Source: Saccharomycopsis fibuligera x Saccharomycopsis cf. fibuligera (lineage: Eukaryota > Ascomycota > Saccharomycetes > Ascoideales > Saccharomycopsidaceae). Taken from it: 64,000 bases of DNA. The DNA is taken from NCBI GenBank assembly GCA_001936135.1, contig CP012810.1, positions 992,001-1,056,000 on the forward strand, written 5' to 3'. The notes under the pieces were generated by a model. That model searched no databases and was not told the origin of the DNA. It was given only the letters and a program-made list of their open reading frames with translations. A program made the position numbers and the translations under genes. Below are positions 33,301-42,643 of the stretch, in pieces (the first letter of the stretch is position 1; each line of letters starts with the position of its first letter).

Positions 33301-33554
33301 TGATTGATCATTTTGAAGAGAAAGAAGGGTTGGAAATTTCCATGATTTCATATGAGACTTCATTATTGTATGCCTCGTTTTTCCCTCCAAAGAAATTGAA
33401 GGAAAGATTGAATTTGACATTACCAGAAGTTTATAAAGTTGTTTCTAATAAAGAGGTGCCAAGTGACAAAAAGACCATGATTTTAGAAATCTGTGCAGAT
33501 GACAAGAATGGAGAAGATGTTGAAGTTCCATTTATTGTTATTCATTTGAAATAG
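30344..33554 (+). CDS. UBA1: Ubiquitin-activating enzyme E1
   Basis: Exons 30344-30352 and 30474-33554 encode 1,029 residues, close to the 1,024 of S. cerevisiae Uba1. E1 adenylates the ubiquitin C-terminus with ATP and carries it as a thioester before transfer to E2. It is near-identical to yeast Uba1 along its length: [18 protein letters not shown] at the start, inactive adenylation domain, active adenylation domain ([20 protein letters not shown], nucleotide-binding; [17 protein letters not shown]), and catalytic Cys about 603 in [10 protein letters not shown]. The C-terminal ubiquitin-fold domain ends FIVIHLK. Exon 1 encodes only MSS. An in-frame ATG six residues on, just inside exon 2, could start a slightly shorter form if the intron is bypassed. 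No in-frame CTG was found in the whole gene, as expected for an expressed gene in the CUG-Ser clade. A CACGTG lies 160 bp upstream. Confidence 0.97.
30353..30473 (+). other. UBA1 intron (121 bp)
   Basis: Donor GTATGT at 30353, branch-like AACTAAC 9-15 nt before the end, and acceptor ATAG ending at 30473. The splice joins ATGTCATCG to GATGTTAAAATG in frame. The first exon is only 9 nt of coding sequence. Confidence 0.85.
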
Positions 33555-35027
33555 CGAGTTGATATATATATATAATAATGTACTAGTATAATAAAAGGAT
33601 TATAAAAGTAGGATTTTTAAAGATATTTAAAAACCTGTAGAGATTTACGACGCGTGGCTTAAGTCATCAGAGTTCCGGATAAGTGATTGTATATGCACAT
33701 AATTTTGTTGACACATTTCGAATATGAGTACAAAAGTAGCAGCAGAGAGCTCTAGAAATAAAAAGCTTTACTATGAGCTAGTAAAAGACCTAAAGTTTGA
33801 ATGTGTGAGAGGGTGATACGCCGATCTTAAGCTAGAACCCAATAATCATGTGAAGTAAAGTTTTTATATTTTTGAGCTTGGAGGTTTATTTTCCAAAATG
33901 CATTGACTTGTAAGCAGAGCAAATACAACAGGGCCTCATGCTATTTTTTTTTCTTCTTGTTATTCTTCTCTACATCGTATCTTATCCCTTACTAAATATT
34001 ATCTGCCGGCTTAATATGATAGGACCTATCAGTTTAAAGCGTATTGGGATTTCAAATGATTTGTAAAGTTGATCTTTTCCCGGCTGAAATTGCCTTGAGT
34101 ATTGTCAAAACCTATTTCTAATAGCAATACAGACGATCAAACCTTGATAAAGCAGATACAATACCGACAATAAACACATACGATCAAACCCCACAAAATC
34201 AGCTAGCGATACTGTGGTGGCACTGCTATACCAGGTCGGGACCACCGTACTACACAGTCACTTGCCGTATACATTTATGTTGCTTCTATGTAGGGCGCTC
34301 GCTGGTGGATTGGTGCAAGATAGCCTTTGACAACCGAAGCTATTGATGCCATATAGCTTATGCACGGCTGTTATCTCTTGCGCCCCTGCATCCCTGCCAT
34401 GTTGAGTGCGTCAAGGATATCTGCACTTGTAAATCTGTGTCTTTCCATGGCGGCGCTCACAACCGGTCCGCTTATCTGGACTGGCAAGGGCGAGCTTAAA
34501 TGCAGTTGGATTACTAGTGTTTTGCGAATCATTTCTCATGGCAGATTGCAGATTGCTGATTGCTGATAATATTCGGCGAGGCTGCTTACTTGGATTCCCG
34601 CGGAAAAGGCCCCTTTATTTCCCGATTACAATTATGCGCCTCGATAAGAAGTATACTTCTAATTATCCATTAATTGGTTGATGCGAAAATTCTATTGTTA
34701 TTGCGGAATGTTGATACGATCTTGATCACCATCATCTCCTCAACCTGTTGGCTCAGATAAGGGATACTCAAAAAATAAGGTTCATTACCGATAGCCACAC
34801 TATATATATCTACAATCACAACTATACGGGCGCTCCACAAAATGCAGAGGCCAAACTGCTGGGCTGTTGTTTCTTTTTCAAGATTGGACATTGACATGTA
34901 GATCGGACAGAACCAATATCAAAAAACTTGTATATATATAAATAAGATAAAAACTTCACTTTGGACTTTATCCTTGCCTGCTTTCTGAATAAATTTCACC
35001 GCACTAGGTTTTTATTTTAGATTAAAA
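33555..35027. promoter_or_regulatory. Intergenic upstream of the MFS permease
   Basis: About 1.5 kb, no gene seen. It carries CCGCGGAAAA at 34598-34607 (the CCGCGGA core also seen upstream of the second Zn factor) and a TATA sequence at 34931-34943, about 85-97 bp before the ATG. AT dinucleotides near 33562-33575 lie in the UBA1 3' flank. Confidence 0.5.
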
Positions 35028-36626
35028 ATGCTGCACATAGATGAAAAAAATCCCAACGAAGAAAACCCTAATGAAGAAACTTTGAAGACAGTAATATCAT
35101 TTACTCAACATGATATCGAAAGCCATGGTGTTGGTGAACTCATCACCTCCATAGTATCACCAAACACTGGCAAAGAAGTAAAGATCACCGGGGATGTTGA
35201 CGAAGCCATGAAATATGCCATCAAAAACACTGAAGAACATGTTCAATTAGACCCAAAAATTTCTAAAAAACTATTTTACAAAATCAACATGTACATCTTA
35301 CCTTTGATTTGTCTACTTTATTGTTTCCAATTCATGGACAAACTTTCTAATTCATATGCCAGTATATTGGGATTACGAACAAGTATGAATATGAAAGGTG
35401 ACCAATATTCTTGGACAGGTTCTGCTTTCTACATTGGTTATCTTGCCTTTGAATTCCCAACTTCTATGCTTTTGCAAAAATTCCCTGTTATTACCACCAC
35501 TTCCCTTTTCATTATCGTGTGGGGGGTAGTGTTAACCTTAGCTAGCGTTTCCAACTATTCTGGATTTATTGCTATTCGTACCATTCAAGGTGCATTGGAG
35601 AGTATCATTACTCCTGCTTTCACTTTATACACTTCATTTTGGTATAAGAAGGATGAAGTTTTTCTAATCACAAATTTATGGTTTGCTTCTAATGGGCTCG
35701 GCACGATTCTTGGAAGTGGCGCCATTGCTCATTCCGTTTATCAACATCAAGATGAATACTCACTCAGTCCATGGAAATTGGTGTTTATCATAACTGGAGT
35801 ACTTACCATTGCTTTAGGCATCGCTATGTTTTTTTATCTTCCAAATACTCCAGCTAAAGCTTGGTTCTTAACTGAAGAAGAGAAAAGAATGTGCGTTGAA
35901 AGAATTAGAGAAACTAATCAAGGCTACGGTAACAAACATTTCAAAATGCATCAATTTAAAGAAGCATTGCTTGATATTAAGACTTGGTTGTTTGTAATTT
36001 TCGCCTTTGCTAATAATATTCCTAACGGGGGAATAACGAATTTTGGTTCAATATTGTTGAATGAAGACTTGAATTATCCTACCGGTAAAGCTCTCTTAAT
36101 GCAAATGCCATCCGGTGCGGTGGAATTTATTGGATGTACCTTGTTCGCTTACGCTTACAAATTCTACAAGAAAAGAATGTTTTGGGCTGTATTGGGTACC
36201 TCGATTACATTAGCTGCACAATGCATGTTGGCCTTCGGTAAGTCAAGTAAAGTCAAATTGGCCGGTTATACCTTGTATAATTTGGGCCCAATTGGATTCA
36301 CTTGCGTCTTGGCCTCGGTTGGTTCCAATGTGTTGGGGACCACCAAGAAGCAAACCACTGCGGCATTGTATTTGATTTCATACTGCGTTGGGAACTTAAT
36401 AGGTCCTCAAACTTTCAAATCTTCTGAACAACCTTCATATCCTTCTGCTAAGCTTGCTATTGTTATTTGCGGGGCCATTTCTTTAGTTACTTTAATTGTG
36501 CTTTGGATCCATCTCGAATGGGAAAATAAAAAAAGAGATAAGAACCCAGTGGTTACTAATATTGAAAATATTGAGTTTGCTGATTTGACGGATAAGGAAA
36601 ATCCAAACTTCAGATATGCCATTTAA
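35028..36626 (+). CDS. MFS permease, Dal5-type anion:cation symporter family
   Basis: A 532-residue plasma-membrane transporter of the fungal allantoate/nicotinate/thiamine-related branch of the major facilitator superfamily (Dal5, Tna1, Thi73, Seo1 group). A charged cytosolic N-terminus of about 85 residues precedes about 12 membrane segments. The first begins at INMYILPLICLLYCFQFMDK, where FQFMDK is typical of this family. IGYLAFEFPTSMLLQKFP and RTIQGALESIITPAFTLY are the other family blocks, followed by the cytosolic central loop (about 275-310) and a second six-helix half. The C-terminus is short and charged. Codon 2 is CTG. Substrate cannot be predicted; small organic anions or vitamins are typical. 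Its promoter has a TATA box and a CCGCGGAAAA site. Flanking genes do not suggest a pathway. Confidence 0.9.
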   Translation: MLHIDEKNPNEENPNEETLKTVISFTQHDIESHGVGELITSIVSPNTGKEVKITGDVDEAMKYAIKNTEEHVQLDPKISKKLFYKINMYILPLICLLYCFQFMDKLSNSYASILGLRTSMNMKGDQYSWTGSAFYIGYLAFEFPTSMLLQKFPVITTTSLFIIVWGVVLTLASVSNYSGFIAIRTIQGALESIITPAFTLYTSFWYKKDEVFLITNLWFASNGLGTILGSGAIAHSVYQHQDEYSLSPWKLVFIITGVLTIALGIAMFFYLPNTPAKAWFLTEEEKRMCVERIRETNQGYGNKHFKMHQFKEALLDIKTWLFVIFAFANNIPNGGITNFGSILLNEDLNYPTGKALLMQMPSGAVEFIGCTLFAYAYKFYKKRMFWAVLGTSITLAAQCMLAFGKSSKVKLAGYTLYNLGPIGFTCVLASVGSNVLGTTKKQTTAALYLISYCVGNLIGPQTFKSSEQPSYPSAKLAIVICGAISLVTLIVLWIHLEWENKKRDKNPVVTNIENIEFADLTDKENPNFRYAI

Positions 36627-37125
36627 AATATATTAGTTTTGCTAACACTATTTGTTCTCTGCAACACTTTTTTACTTTTCTTTCGAAATTTTTTTACTTT
36701 TTGTTCTGTTTTATTTGTTTCATTTAGATATCTCGATATATGTTGCTTTGTGACTTTGTAAAAGTTTTGCCGCCCTAATCTTTACATCTAGTAAAAGTTT
36801 TGTCTTGAACATTTTTTTTTTATCAAAAAAGACAAACAATCAACGAGCGTTCCTCGTGCCCTTAACATTAAGTAAAGACGTCAGCAGTTACTCCTTAAAA
36901 AACAATGTTCAAAACAGTGCCTTTCTGCTCCGAAGGCATTGGAATATCTGCTATACTTGGAACATGCAAGTTAACTATATTACACCTAATAAATTCATGT
37001 ATGTACAGCAAAACTCTATCATTTGTCTGTCTAAATATAAAAGTCAATCTATTACACAAACTGAAAAGATAAAAAAGAAAAAACAAAAAAACAAACAAAA
37101 AGGAAACGACAAAGAAACAAAAATT
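36627..37125. other. Intergenic between convergent permease and protease-like genes
   Basis: A 499-bp 3' flank for both genes, T-rich on the left and A-rich on the right. A 139-codon frame crosses it on the plus strand but starts without ATG and overlaps the neighbouring coding sequence, so it is not called. Confidence 0.7.
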
Positions 37126-38652
37126 TCACATAATTGGCTGCATATTGCTTATATATGCATATTTCCCTTGAGCAATGCCCAAAGTTCGATCCTCATAATT
37201 CACAACGATATAGGCACCACTTAAAAAATTAGTACCTAAAGTGAAAAACGTCTCAGTAGTTGGTTTGATACTTAAAACGCACCTTTCATGGCCCTCGGTA
37301 CCGGGTACTTTGGTTACCATGTTTTTATATTTGATAGTGATATTTTGGCCACTGAATGTGAATTTGAAATCCTGTCCATTATTGGCTTTGCAATCAACCT
37401 CATATTCACCCAAATCGGGAGCATAATTGCCAAAGTGCAATCCAAGTTCATTGAAAACATCAACAGGAATAGTAGTGTAGTCAATCCTTGAATTGATAGT
37501 AGCAGGACGACTGCAAATAGTGATTTTTACATCACCAACCGACATACTTTCAAGGGACACAAATAGATTGTTTGTATAATCAAGAGTTCGAGCTATTTGT
37601 GCCTGGTTTTCTGCTTGAGTTTGTACTGAATTTTTTGATGCTGATTGGGGTCTAGGTGGTACCGCTTGAATGTTAATTGGAGCGTCTTGATACGTTTTGA
37701 AACTTTCGCCTTGAAGTTCATGTTCAGTGCCATCCTCAGACTCTAGAATGGCAGTAATGTCAGCTTCAGAGTAAAACTCATCATCATGTTGTGATCTTTT
37801 CTGAATCCCAATAGTTCTGTCTTTTTTCCTAGCTTTTGCCAACTCAACATTGAAGTCACCACCAATATAATCGTTTTCGTTAATATCTTCGTAGCTCAAC
37901 ATATCAACATACCGCAAACTCCCAGAGAAGCTGTTTTTATCAACGCCACCAAAAACTAGTGTTCCTGTCAAATACTCTCCTAAATGTATCGAGTACGCCA
38001 TTTTGCGAATGTACCCGCTGTTCTTCAATCTGGCTAACAAGCTTTCAGGAACTATTTGATCAGTGCCACCAACTCTAATAACGGTACTGCCACTATTCCC
38101 ATTAGTACTCCCACCTCCTAACCCCAGTATGCCGTATCTTAAAGTCCCTGACAAATCTAATGCCATCCTTGTGTAACTTATATCATTTCCATTGAGGTCA
38201 ATGCTGTCTAGTCCATATTCCCCAAAGACTTTAGCCAACCGGCTTTCTGAAGGATAATTCGTGCTGAAATCATCGCCGAGCTGCAAGTAAGTGGGCGATA
38301 ATGTTCTTTGAAACTTGAGTGGATTTGGTAGTGCCGATAACGTTGCTGGTATGACCAGATCAGTCACAGCAAGGTCAACCAAGAGATCTAAGCGCTTGCG
38401 AAACGCCCCAACTTCAATACTGGCGTAGTAAAGTTGACTGTTTAAGTGTCGGCGCAAAGTTATCTGGAAGCAGCCTCTGTTTTTGGAGCGCATACTAGTT
38501 AGCGGGTTACGCTTTTGTAGTAACACTGAGTTGTTAACATTGTTGTTGTTGTTGTTGTTGTTATTAAGGATGGTGCTGGATATGCTGGTGATTGTGGATG
38601 CAGTAGCGAAAAGCGACCATACCGACAACAACAGAACGATTGCTAGTCTCAT
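37126..38652 (-). CDS. Secreted aspartic-protease-like protein with altered active-site triads
   Basis: A 508-residue member of the pepsin-like A1 family (Sap/yapsin type). Signal peptide at 1-18 (MRLAIVLLLSVWSLFATA), an Asn-run propeptide, and a Kex2-type KR at 47-48. The N-lobe follows, then an acidic insert with a second KR at 285-286 (about 272-355), as in yapsins that are cut into two chains, then the C-lobe with the paired Cys420/Cys458. The C-terminal IAQGKYAYISN matches the Sap ending. The two catalytic motifs are changed: DTG becomes D93-L-A and DTG/DSG becomes D391-Y-T. Both Asp are kept, but the Thr/Ser-Gly partners are lost and the flap tyrosine region is eroded. The codons (GAC CTT GCT) rule out a CTG-decoding artefact. 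No GPI signal is seen. It is probably secreted or wall-associated, likely without normal protease activity. Its start is only 156 bp from the IPK1 stop. Confidence 0.85.
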   Translation of the reverse strand: MRLAIVLLLSVWSLFATASTITSISSTILNNNNNNNNNVNNSVLLQKRNPLTSMRSKNRGCFQITLRRHLNSQLYYASIEVGAFRKRLDLLVDLAVTDLVIPATLSALPNPLKFQRTLSPTYLQLGDDFSTNYPSESRLAKVFGEYGLDSIDLNGNDISYTRMALDLSGTLRYGILGLGGGSTNGNSGSTVIRVGGTDQIVPESLLARLKNSGYIRKMAYSIHLGEYLTGTLVFGGVDKNSFSGSLRYVDMLSYEDINENDYIGGDFNVELAKARKKDRTIGIQKRSQHDDEFYSEADITAILESEDGTEHELQGESFKTYQDAPINIQAVPPRPQSASKNSVQTQAENQAQIARTLDYTNNLFVSLESMSVGDVKITICSRPATINSRIDYTTIPVDVFNELGLHFGNYAPDLGEYEVDCKANNGQDFKFTFSGQNITIKYKNMVTKVPGTEGHERCVLSIKPTTETFFTLGTNFLSGAYIVVNYEDRTLGIAQGKYAYISNMQPIM

Positions 38653-38808
38653 TGTTGTGGGCAGTAAGGGTGCGTCCTCTTTTCATTTGTTTGGTAGAGA
38701 TATCTTTTAAGATTCTCTTTATCACAGATTTCTGATGGCAATTTCTGTATCACTTGTCTTTGCTGGCAAGGTAGCATTTTGCGTGTTTGTGGCAGCATTG
38801 TTAAAATC

Positions 38809-40053
38809 TCAGGTGGCACACCGCTGGCCAAACGCGCTGTCAATGTTGTTGTATGACCCGCTATTGAGCAATTCCAACTCAGAATCCCTCCAGTATTGCC
38901 ACTTATCTCTAGCCTTCAAGTCAATGTCGACTACTCGGATGTGAAGCTGGTAGTGTTTGTTGTCTCCAATGTTGACGATAAACGTCAGATCCCCGATTTT
39001 TGTCACCGGCGCTTGCTGGTCTTCTTCGCCTTCTTGTAGACAATTATAAATTACAGGAACCTTAGTAAAGCTGAAAAAGATTGACACATCACGTAAAGCC
39101 ATCCCAAGCAACAACTCTTCATTGACATCTCTGATACTCGACAAAGACCTAATTGCTTTTTTGTTGTTGCCCAAGTTTTGATACTTTTCCAATAATTGCA
39201 ATACATTGTCCTTTAGCTCGGCATCCTTCAAATAATGAAACAATACCATACCAAGCTCGATTTTTAACAGTTCAGCCACTGGAAATGAGCGCATTATGTC
39301 ACTAACGCTTGTTTTCAAAATGTCTTGTTTGTTACTAACTAATCCTAATGGACAGAAAACCCGCTGCTGATGATTTTTGATCTTGCGGTGATGCTTAACA
39401 CTGGCACAGTTGCGACAGTATGCGGTATTGAGGTCTTTGTACAACCACTTGGGCTTCAATTCGAGAATATATTCTTCCATATTGTTTTTCGCATTATCAT
39501 TATTATTATTATTAGCACTATCCGCCGTCTTTGGTTTTCCATATAACTTTGCGAATTTGTTCTCGGTGGATAAGGCCAGAGATCCCACCGGCAAACAGCA
39601 CACCACAAGAAGTCCAAACTGTTCGTCCAAAGCTACCTTCAACTCCTTGTCATTACTATCAAAGTGCGACTGCAATTTACCAAGTATCATACTGTTGACA
39701 TTTTCAAGAAAAGCTCTACTCAATGGGACGAGCTCCATTGGCACCACGAAGTCTCCTAGAAGTGGTCTAATCTTGCTTTCGACAAACTGGTATACCGCGG
39801 TTGTAGGATGATGTGTAGGTCCCTTTTTATTGATGTTGATATGATTGGTATTGTTATTGCTCTTGGTAGGAACTTTGTTGCTTTTTGGTTTGCTATTTTT
39901 TTTTCTTGTAGTAGTAGCTAGCCTAAGTCGTAGTAGTTTACCCAGATATTGTGGATTGTCACTAGCAAGAAGCACATTGGCTTTGCCCTGGGCAAAATAA
40001 TGCCATTCCGCAGCGTCAGCGTCAATGAGACTTGCGGTAGAAAGGCGGGCCAT
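38809..40053 (-). CDS. IPK1: Inositol-pentakisphosphate 2-kinase
   Basis: A 414-residue kinase that phosphorylates the 2-position of inositol 1,3,4,5,6-pentakisphosphate to make InsP6, which supports nuclear mRNA export and phosphate sensing. The Ipk1 motifs are in order: the N-terminal nucleotide loop WHYFAQGKANVLLAS with LLRLRL, the ESKIRPLLGDFVVP block, LELKPKWLY near 197, a Cys/His cluster YCRNCASVKHH that resembles the family's zinc site, and the catalytic VVDIDLK near 375. Low-complexity Asn/Lys inserts (about 50-75 and 175-190) add length over S. cerevisiae Ipk1 (281 residues). Start ATG at 40053. Tandem with the protease-like gene downstream on the same strand. Confidence 0.9.
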   Translation of the reverse strand: MARLSTASLIDADAAEWHYFAQGKANVLLASDNPQYLGKLLRLRLATTTRKKNSKPKSNKVPTKSNNNTNHININKKGPTHHPTTAVYQFVESKIRPLLGDFVVPMELVPLSRAFLENVNSMILGKLQSHFDSNDKELKVALDEQFGLLVVCCLPVGSLALSTENKFAKLYGKPKTADSANNNNNDNAKNNMEEYILELKPKWLYKDLNTAYCRNCASVKHHRKIKNHQQRVFCPLGLVSNKQDILKTSVSDIMRSFPVAELLKIELGMVLFHYLKDAELKDNVLQLLEKYQNLGNNKKAIRSLSSIRDVNEELLLGMALRDVSIFFSFTKVPVIYNCLQEGEEDQQAPVTKIGDLTFIVNIGDNKHYQLHIRVVDIDLKARDKWQYWRDSELELLNSGSYNNIDSAFGQRCAT

Positions 40054-41006
40054 AGATGTGGATACTTAAAAAATTGATGTAATGAGAAGCAGAGAAGCAA
40101 ATGTATTGTTATTGTTAGCCAGCGAGCAAGCCAGTGGGGGTCATTAGGGAGAATAGTCTGGTTGTCTGAGTAATCTGATGTTGACTACTGTCTAGACTGT
40201 GTGGACGAAGAAGATCCGCGCGAAGATCGGCGATCGGCAACCACACTGCAAATATATTATTTTATTTGTTCTTCGTTGCAACACATCACAGCGACTGGTT
40301 AATTGCAGCACGCTAAAAAGCCTCGCTAGGCACTACAGTCTCACAATATTATCTAGGCAATAAATTCACCCGAGACACAGTAATGTATAACTGACTGTCA
40401 TAGATTGTTGAGCGGATTTGACGGTGTCAGCTTAGTATGTAGATGTGCTTATCATAATAACCGACTAACTATATATTTTTATCACGTAAGGAAGGAAGGA
40501 AGGCAGAAACAAAGCCTATGGGTTCAAATACACTTATGCAAGAGTCAACTCAAGTACCAGCTCTTATAGCCACTATCAAGTGCCTTTCAATTACATTTCT
40601 AAACTTTTTCAAACCACTTTCTTCTCATGAATTTGGGTTACTGTATAATTAAAACAAGAAGTTGTGCCAATACAACGTATATATAATACTATGCTAAACA
40701 AATTACTGAATTAAATGCCAAATTACCGAAAGTCGGCTCAAAAGTAAATCAAAAGAATTGAGTATTTGACCAACGAACTTCAAACTCTGTATGATTGAAC
40801 ATAATCAGATATTTCTTGATAGTAAAGAGATAAAAATTACAATTCCTTAACGTTCTTTGGGATGTTCAGTGTATAATTGATGCCAACTGAAGTGCTTTCC
40901 AATATATGAAATGATCAAAAAACTTGAACAGGTTAAAATTGTTCCTCGCTAATGGTTCAACCTGTCCAACTATAAATTCATACAATTGATTCTGTAAACC
41001 AATGAT
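40054..41006. other. Intergenic, IPK1 promoter region
   Basis: About 950 bp, no gene seen. A short GGAA repeat (about 40492-40502) and a GC-rich patch near 40210-40240 (repeated GATC/CGCG) are the only distinctive features. The right end is the 3' flank of the HTD2-like gene. Confidence 0.6.
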
Positions 41007-42317
41007 TCAAAATTCTAGCTCGGTAGAGATAACCCCTTCCACACAAACTACACCATCACCATTCTCAATCCATACATTATATTCCAGGATTTCCCCTTCT
41101 TCCTGATTTCCGCGTCTCCCACACTTTAGCTTCATCTCGTCTCCAACAAACAACGGATACTTATTCTTATAACTGAACCCCAGCACCCATTTTTGCTCTT
41201 CTTCTCCCACCAACAAGCTTTCAAACCACTGAAGAAGCAAAGTCACTGTCAATGGCCCTTGAACTAGGGTCCCAGGATACTGCTCCACCATTTTAGCGTA
41301 TTGTGGGTCATAATGGATACGGTGAGCATTAAATGTCAATGCAGAGTACCGGAATGCTAACAATTGGCTGACTTTGACACTAATATTATGGTCCCATTTG
41401 CTGTACTTTGGATTCTCTTGGGCGAAGGTGGCCGATTGTTGAAGTTTTGCAAGAGAGAACGGTTCATTGGTATAGAGTAATGTTCGTGACTCGCGAATAC
41501 TGAGGTCAGTTCCGTTGAAAACTTTGCGGTCGATGGAGACGAAGATGTTATCCTTAGTGGTAACATTTTTAATTTTGATTCCGTTGCTGTTATTATTGGA
41601 ATCATTGATATCATTATGTTTATCTTTGTTTGTTGTGTTGTCAGCTCTAGTGATGGCCCTCACTTTGTCCACTATTTCAATACAGCTAGCAGGCTCGCTA
41701 AGCCGTAGCTTGTTATCATTATTGAATAGCAATTTCCCACCAACCCAGAGTCTTCTATCAAACAACTCGCTTTCCTTTTTTGCCTTGTCAATGCCATTAC
41801 TGTTCTCATTACTGTCTGAGCCCGTTGTCGTTGGTGCCTGATGATTATCGTAGCCATCACTACCAAGAAGCAGCTCGTCGTTCATAGGATTGAAGTAAAT
41901 GAAATGATATCCTAATGGGACGTTCTGCCCAGACAAAAGCAAAACTTTGTCATTAGCAATACCATTTTTAGCATTTAGTCGGCTTGGATTATCTGCTGTT
42001 GTGTCGTTGTTACAATTGGCAAGTCTGTTAGCATTGAAAACATTACCTGGAGCTAAGGAGGCCAAAGTGGTGTTGAGATAGTTTGCCTGAGTTGTTGACA
42101 CATCGTCTTCAAGGATCCACTGACGTTTCTTGACATTCCGCTGAAACTTGGAAATGAGATTGGTCGACGAATAGTGGTGGTCTCTACGTTGCTGTGTCTT
42201 GATGATTGTCAGGACTGCTGTTATCCTTATTCTTGTTGATATGCTGTGGTGTGTAGCTTGGAGCTGTGATTGATGCAGAAGTGCAAGCCACCGAGAGAGT
42301 TGGTGCCTATATGCCAT
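41007..42317 (-). CDS. HTD2: Mitochondrial 3-hydroxyacyl-thioester dehydratase (Htd2-like)
   Basis: A 436-residue hot-dog-fold dehydratase. Yeast Htd2 dehydrates 3-hydroxyacyl-ACP in mitochondrial type II fatty acid synthesis, which feeds lipoic acid and respiratory assembly. The N-terminus is Arg/His/Gln-rich with almost no acidic residues, as in a presequence. The diagnostic block FRYSALTFNAHRIHYD lies at about 320-340 and is followed by YPGTLVQGPLTVTLLLQWF. That arrangement belongs to the MaoC-like Htd2 family. An Asn/Asp/Lys insert (about 230-255) helps explain why it is longer than S. cerevisiae Htd2 (about 280). Start ATG at 42317. It shares a 326-bp divergent promoter with HER2, another mitochondrial gene. 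A CAG-type repeat lies 10-49 bp before its start. Confidence 0.85.
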   Translation of the reverse strand: MAYRHQLSRWLALLHQSQLQATHHSISTRIRITAVLTIIKTQQRRDHHYSSTNLISKFQRNVKKRQWILEDDVSTTQANYLNTTLASLAPGNVFNANRLANCNNDTTADNPSRLNAKNGIANDKVLLLSGQNVPLGYHFIYFNPMNDELLLGSDGYDNHQAPTTTGSDSNENSNGIDKAKKESELFDRRLWVGGKLLFNNDNKLRLSEPASCIEIVDKVRAITRADNTTNKDKHNDINDSNNNSNGIKIKNVTTKDNIFVSIDRKVFNGTDLSIRESRTLLYTNEPFSLAKLQQSATFAQENPKYSKWDHNISVKVSQLLAFRYSALTFNAHRIHYDPQYAKMVEQYPGTLVQGPLTVTLLLQWFESLLVGEEEQKWVLGFSYKNKYPLFVGDEMKLKCGRRGNQEEGEILEYNVWIENGDGVVCVEGVISTELEF

Positions 42318-42643
42318 TTTTTATAACAGCAGCAGCAGCAGCAGCAATAGCAGCAGCAGCAGCAGCAAGTGGCTGATATTAAGATCTTAGGTATGGGTGA
42401 TTGTAGAATAACAGTAACTAGTGATAGTATGATAGTAGCAGTATAATAGTAGCATTACTAGATCAGCGACAGCCTGCTATTTTGCTCTGTGATTACATAA
42501 TCGTGGTGAAAAACAGAGACAAAAAATTGAAACACAACTGATAAACCATCATATCTATCGCCAAAACCTCGCTTGAATCCACCACTACCATCAGTGGGAC
42601 TGACTCAGTTGTTCACCGTTTGAACTCTACTGCAATATCAGCC
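42318..42643. promoter_or_regulatory. Divergent mitochondrial promoter HTD2 / HER2 with AGC repeat
   Basis: A 326-bp spacer between opposite ATGs. An AGC/CAG trinucleotide array (42327-42366, one AAT interruption) sits in the presumed HTD2 5' leader. The centre has TAGTA/GATAG direct repeats (about 42415-42455). No classical TATA or CACGTG is evident. Confidence 0.6.

Noticed and set aside
36805-37224. 139-codon plus-strand frame between the permease and protease-like genes
   Set aside because: It starts at TTG, is Lys/Asn-rich low complexity and overlaps the 3' end of the antisense coding sequence.
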